Origin: JANNHK01 sp034408875
GTDB lineage: Bacteria; Actinomycetota; Acidimicrobiia; IMCC26256; PALSA-610
Length of the DNA stretch: 10,495 bases
NCBI GenBank assembly: GCA_034408875.1
Contig: JAWXCJ010000170.1
Span: 1-10,495, forward strand
Direction: 5' to 3'
This document shows positions 5,627 to 10,495 of the stretch, piece by piece. Position 1 is the first letter of the stretch, and the number at the start of each line of letters is the position of its first letter. The translations under genes were made by a program, and so were the position numbers. Under the pieces are notes generated by a model. That model was not told where the DNA came from. It searched no databases and saw only the letters and a program-made list of their open reading frames with translations.

Positions 5627-6766
5627 GTGCGGCTCCAGCAGGCCGCCGCTGCGCTCGCGCTGGTGTTCGCGGTTTCGTGCAGCGGTGGTGACGACGACGC
5701 GTCCGAACCGGTCGACGAATCGACCACGACCACCGTGCCCGTCACGGTGCACCGGCTCGACGATGCACTTCGCCTCCACCAAGTGCAGACGCTCGGGTCG
5801 CACAACAGCTATCACGTGCAACCGCCGCCCGAAGTGCTCGCTGCGATCGCGGGAGTGAACGCGGCGTCGGCCGCGGGGCTCGAATACGGGCACCGGCCGT
5901 TGCCCGAGCAGTTCGACGAACTCGGCGTCCGCCAGATCGAACTCGACGTGTACGCGGACCCGGACGGTGGCCGGTACGCCGACCCCGGGCTCTTGACCAC
6001 ACTCGGGCTCGCGGGCGAAACCGACCCGCGCCTGCTCGAACCCGGCTACAAAGTGATCCACCAGGCGAGCATCGACACCCAGGCAACGTGCCCGACGCTG
6101 ACGTCGTGTCTCGAAGAGATCGACTCGTGGTCGGCCGCGAACCCCGGGCACCTGCCGATCATGGTGTTGCTCGAGATGAAAGATGTCGAAGTCACGCCCG
6201 CAATGTTCGATGCGCTCGACGCCGAGATCCGCGCCGTGCTCGACCCCGAGCGGCTGGTCACGCCCGACGACGTACGCGGCGAGTTCGCGACGCTGGGCGA
6301 AGCCGTGCGCACCGACGGTTGGCCGACACTCGGTGCCGTACGAGGCAAGGTCATGTTCGGTCTCGACAACGGCGGGCTGCGCGACGTCTACCGCACCAAC
6401 GCACCGTCGCTCGAAGGGCGGGTGCTGTTCACCCCGTCGAGTCCGGGCGAGCCCGATGCCGCGTTCGCGAAGCTCAACAATCCCGTCGACGACGCGGACG
6501 CCATCCGGGCCGCGCTCGACGCCAACATGCTCGTCCGCACCCGGGCCGACGCCGACACGATTCAGTCGCGGTCGAACGACACGACGATGCGCGACGCCGC
6601 ACTCGCGAGCGGCGCGCAGTTCGTGAGCACCGACTACATGGAGCCCGACACCGACTTCTCGGACTACACGGTCGAGATTCCCGGGGGCACACCGGCGCGC
6701 TGCAACCCGGTGACGGCGCCGCGCGACTGCGTGCCAACCGACGTCGAGGATCCCGAGCGGCTCTGA
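5627..6766 (+). CDS. Lipoprotein, calcium-dependent PI-PLC-like phosphodiesterase family
   Basis: A 379-residue secreted lipoprotein. From the GTG at 5627 the N-terminus is a short signal peptide with one Arg, a hydrophobic Ala/Leu/Val core and lipobox AVSC, so C18 would be lipidated; an acidic and Thr-rich linker (about 21-40) follows. The rest is a PLC-like TIM-barrel: LGSHNSYH with H59, QIELDVY with E105 and D107, and VIHQ with H145 supply the two histidines and metal-binding acids expected of the calcium-dependent phosphoinositide phospholipase C family. LEMKD and the C-terminal MLVRTRADADT and FVSTDYM segments are also typical. Environmental bacterial members have no well-defined substrate, so a phosphodiester or phospholipid is only inferred. 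The ATG at 5588 would place 13 polar residues before the signal peptide. It is divergent from the ferredoxin and its stop is 9 bp from the stop of the convergent E2 gene. Confidence 0.8.
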   Translation: MRLQQAAAALALVFAVSCSGGDDDASEPVDESTTTTVPVTVHRLDDALRLHQVQTLGSHNSYHVQPPPEVLAAIAGVNAASAAGLEYGHRPLPEQFDELGVRQIELDVYADPDGGRYADPGLLTTLGLAGETDPRLLEPGYKVIHQASIDTQATCPTLTSCLEEIDSWSAANPGHLPIMVLLEMKDVEVTPAMFDALDAEIRAVLDPERLVTPDDVRGEFATLGEAVRTDGWPTLGAVRGKVMFGLDNGGLRDVYRTNAPSLEGRVLFTPSSPGEPDAAFAKLNNPVDDADAIRAALDANMLVRTRADADTIQSRSNDTTMRDAALASGAQFVSTDYMEPDTDFSDYTVEIPGGTPARCNPVTAPRDCVPTDVEDPERL

Positions 6767-6775
6767 GCGAACCGA

Positions 6776-7669
6776 TCAGATCTCGGTAGCCCAGTCGCGT
6801 GTCTCGACGATTTCCTTCACGCGCGCGACAAAGGCGCCCGCGTACGAACCGTCGAGCGCGCGGTGGTCGAAGGTGAGGCAGAGACGGCCGACGGGCGCAA
6901 TCGTGAGCTTGCCCTCGTCGTCGACGACCACCTGCTTCGACACGCCGTCGGTGGCGAGGATGCCGACCTGCGGTTGGTTGATGATCGGGAACGACAACCA
7001 CGTTCCCGACGCACCCGGGTTCGTGATCGTGAACGTGCCACCGGCGAGGTCGTCGGGCGTGAGCCGCTTCGACCGGGCGCGGGTCGCGAGGTCGTACACC
7101 GCTCGCGCCAGCGCGCGGAGCCGCAAACCGTCGGCACCCCGGATGACCGGCACGACAAGGCCCTGGTAATCGAGGTCGACCGCGATTCCGAGGTTCACCT
7201 CGCGGCGCACGACGAGCGACTCACCGTCGACGGCCGCGTTCATCAATGGAAACTCGCGCAACGCGTCGACGAGTGCCCGCGCGATAAACGGGAGGTACGT
7301 GAGGGAGAAGCCTTCGCGTTCGCCCCACGCAACCCGTTCTGCGGCGCGCACGACTTCGACGCCCGAGTAGTCGGCTGCGACGGCGCACAAGGTGTGCGGC
7401 GACGTGTGTTTCGATGCGACGAGGAGCTTGGCGGCCCGTTTGCGCACGTTGTTGAACGGGACGATCTCGTCGCCCCGAACCACGGTGGCGCTCGCGAGGT
7501 CGGCCACGGTGACACGTCCGGCGGCGCCCGTTCCCGCAACAGTGTCGGGGTCGATGCCCTGCGCGGCAGCCCGGCGCCGTACCGCGGGAGAGACGAACCC
7601 CTGCGTGTCGCGCGGACCGCGAATGCGCCACGGAAACGGTTGGGGATAGGGCGCCTGAGTGTCCGTCAC
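6776..7669 (-). CDS. 2-oxoacid dehydrogenase E2 acyltransferase without lipoyl domain
   Basis: A 297-residue E2 (dihydrolipoyllysine acyltransferase). It has a peripheral subunit-binding domain at about residues 25-60 (FVSPAVRRRAAAQG...GTGAAGRVTVADL), which docks E1 or E3, and a catalytic domain at about 68-297. The catalytic motif DHRALDG is complete, with H269 and D273, and NPGASGTW and PIINQPQVGIL form the usual active-site and core segments. What is missing is the N-terminal lipoyl domain: only about 24 residues, proline-rich, precede the binding domain, and no lysine-bearing DKA-type motif is present. The GTG at 7669 is chosen because TACCCT lies 8 nt upstream. Starting at 7768 would extend over the promoter of the divergent E1 gene and still add no lipoyl domain. 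It would work with the fused E1 next door and receive acyl groups from a lipoyl protein encoded elsewhere. Substrate: branched-chain 2-oxoacids most likely, by association with E1. Confidence 0.85.
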   Translation of the reverse strand: MTDTQAPYPQPFPWRIRGPRDTQGFVSPAVRRRAAAQGIDPDTVAGTGAAGRVTVADLASATVVRGDEIVPFNNVRKRAAKLLVASKHTSPHTLCAVAADYSGVEVVRAAERVAWGEREGFSLTYLPFIARALVDALREFPLMNAAVDGESLVVRREVNLGIAVDLDYQGLVVPVIRGADGLRLRALARAVYDLATRARSKRLTPDDLAGGTFTITNPGASGTWLSFPIINQPQVGILATDGVSKQVVVDDEGKLTIAPVGRLCLTFDHRALDGSYAGAFVARVKEIVETRDWATEI

Positions 7670-7677
7670 CGGCCATA

Positions 7678-7683
7678 AGGGTA
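7678..7683 (-). promoter_or_regulatory. Candidate -10 element of the E2 gene, leaderless
   Basis: TACCCT on the minus strand lies 8 nt before the GTG at 7669. It is only 5 bp from the -10 of the divergent E1 gene, so the two promoters overlap. No Shine-Dalgarno is seen before the GTG. Confidence 0.4.
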
Positions 7684-7688
7684 GGCCG

Positions 7689-7694
7689 TACACT
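7689..7694 (+). promoter_or_regulatory. Candidate -10 element of the fused E1 gene
   Basis: TACACT is a good -10 hexamer. Transcription from it would start near 7701 and leave a leader of about 34 nt containing GGAGG (7723-7727), 7 nt before the ATG at 7735. The -35 region is weak. Confidence 0.45.
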
Positions 7695-7734
7695 CCCACG
7701 ACAGGCGCGAACACAACCCGGCGGAGGCGCGTGC

Positions 7735-9819
<2,085 letters not shown>

Positions 9820-9821
9820 CC

Positions 9822-9862
9822 GTGCGTCGCTAGAGGGGAATTCTTACCCCCTAGCGACGCAC
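9822..9862. terminator. Strong inverted repeat between convergent genes, containing a stop codon
   Basis: GTGCGTCGCTAG (9822-9833) and CTAGCGACGCAC (9851-9862) are perfect 12-bp arms. After a one-base bulge (A9834), GGGG (9835-9838) pairs with CCCC (9847-9850), leaving the 8-nt loop AATTCTTA. It starts 2 bp after the E1 stop. The right arm is the last four codons of the minus-strand flavoprotein gene, including its TAG. It can terminate transcription from both sides. No U-tract is present. Confidence 0.7.
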
Positions 9863-10495
9863 CATTTGGGTGAGGAAGTCTTCACGGGTGGTGGGGCCGA
9901 GGACGGGAGGCGGCGGGTGGTTGTCCTTGTCCTGGAAGGCGGCCATCACGGTGTTGATGACGTCGGGGTCTTTCACCAGCGCGTCGGTCGGTGTGAGCAG
10001 GTTGAACCAGCGGAGGAACGCGCGGAACACGACCGGTGACGTGCGCAGCGCGGGCATGAGGCCGTCGCGGAAGATCGCGTCCATGAACGCGCGCGGGTCC
10101 TCGGCCGGGTACTCCTCGCCGGCGGCGCGCATGCGGGCCTGTTCGTCCTGAGCGACGGACACGGTGAACCAGGGCACGAGTTCGCGTTCGGTGAACGCCG
10201 AGAAGCTACGCGCGACGGCGTCGAGGTCGTCGCCGTGCTCGTGCAGGGTGTCGGCCAGACCGAACGCGTGCACCAATGCGAGCGAACACCCGCGCCCGTA
10301 CAGCGGGTTCGTGCACACCGCCGCGTCGCCGACCGCGATGATGCCGGTGGCGACGGGTTCACCGTCGACGATGAGCGGGCGATACCGGTTGCGCAGGCCG
10401 GCCATGACGTGCACACCCGTGATCGGGCCGGATACACCCGGGGCGCGCCACGCGGCGATCGAGTCGACCACCCGGGCCGCCGCCTCGAACGCTTC
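9851..10495 (-). CDS. FAD-dependent oxidoreductase/monooxygenase, C-terminal part, cut by the window edge
   Basis: The last 214 residues of a protein whose N-terminus lies beyond the right edge; the frame is open to position 10495. The segment GIIAVGDAAVCTNPLYGRGCSLA is the third FAD-contact motif (GD motif) of flavoprotein monooxygenases and related dehydrogenases of the halogenase/FixC-like fold, where the Asp binds the FAD ribityl chain. It is preceded by a strand that ends the substrate domain (HVMAGLRNRYRPLIVDGE) and followed by about 130 mainly helical residues (SFSAFTERELVPWFTVSVAQ, FRAFLRWFNLL). The N-terminal GxGxxG motif is out of view. Substrate cannot be told: aromatic hydroxylase, halogenase-like and polyprenyl reductase-like enzymes all share this motif. 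The stop codon is inside the terminator stem shared with the convergent E1 gene. Confidence 0.7.
   Translation of the reverse strand, partial: EAFEAAARVVDSIAAWRAPGVSGPITGVHVMAGLRNRYRPLIVDGEPVATGIIAVGDAAVCTNPLYGRGCSLALVHAFGLADTLHEHGDDLDAVARSFSAFTERELVPWFTVSVAQDEQARMRAAGEEYPAEDPRAFMDAIFRDGLMPALRTSPVVFRAFLRWFNLLTPTDALVKDPDVINTVMAAFQDKDNHPPPPVLGPTTREDFLTQMVRR

Noticed and set aside
6759..6791. Possible terminator between the PLC-like gene and E2
   Set aside because: Only short pairings (GGCT/AGCC and GAG/CTC) separated by an internal loop. The stops are 9 bp apart and I see no convincing hairpin.

Overview
This is a GC-rich chromosomal window, tightly packed with genes and with frequent GTG starts. 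It looks like a metabolic core region of an actinobacterium. An F420-type luciferase-like oxidoreductase, a 3Fe-4S ferredoxin, a steroid-type acyl-CoA dehydrogenase pair and a textbook KstR operator all point to Actinobacteria. The style (many probable leaderless starts, fused E1) would fit an Acidimicrobiia-like lineage, but that is an impression, not a proof. There is no sign of phage, insertion sequence, CRISPR, rRNA or tRNA.

Layout. 148-2061 (+): ribonuclease D, followed 9 bp later by a compact luciferase-like oxidoreductase. 2124-5567 (-): four genes in transcription order ferredoxin, short-chain dehydrogenase, acyl-CoA dehydrogenase of FadE26/ChsE4 type, acyl-CoA dehydrogenase of FadE27/ChsE5 type. 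The first two form one transcription unit ending in a hairpin at 4491-4539. The last two form a second unit headed by a perfect KstR-type palindrome at 4451-4464. 5627-6766 (+): a lipoprotein of the calcium-dependent PI-PLC-like family, divergent from the ferredoxin. 6776-7669 (-) and 7735-9819 (+): a divergent pair encoding an E2 acyltransferase that lacks a lipoyl domain and a fused E1 alpha-beta 2-oxoacid dehydrogenase. 9851-10495 (-): the C-terminal part of an FAD-dependent oxidoreductase that runs off the right edge.

How it fits together. The 2124-5567 block resembles the fdxD / SDR / fadE26 / fadE27 neighbourhood of the mycobacterial cholesterol regulon. The two acyl-CoA dehydrogenase subunits would form one heterotetramer that desaturates a steroid side-chain CoA thioester. 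The ferredoxin would feed electrons to a steroid P450 encoded elsewhere, and the SDR would oxidise or reduce a hydroxysteroid. The E1/E2 pair would decarboxylate branched-chain or related 2-oxoacids, but needs a lipoyl domain and an E3 from elsewhere.

Regulation visible in the sequence: five gene starts have a TANNNT-like hexamer 6-8 nt upstream, which suggests leaderless mRNAs. The other visible starts carry Shine-Dalgarno sequences. Three gene ends carry long inverted repeats, one of which contains a stop codon inside its stem. I did not find a wholly new system. The best leads are the KstR-controlled steroid module and the lipoyl-less E2 divergent from a fused E1.
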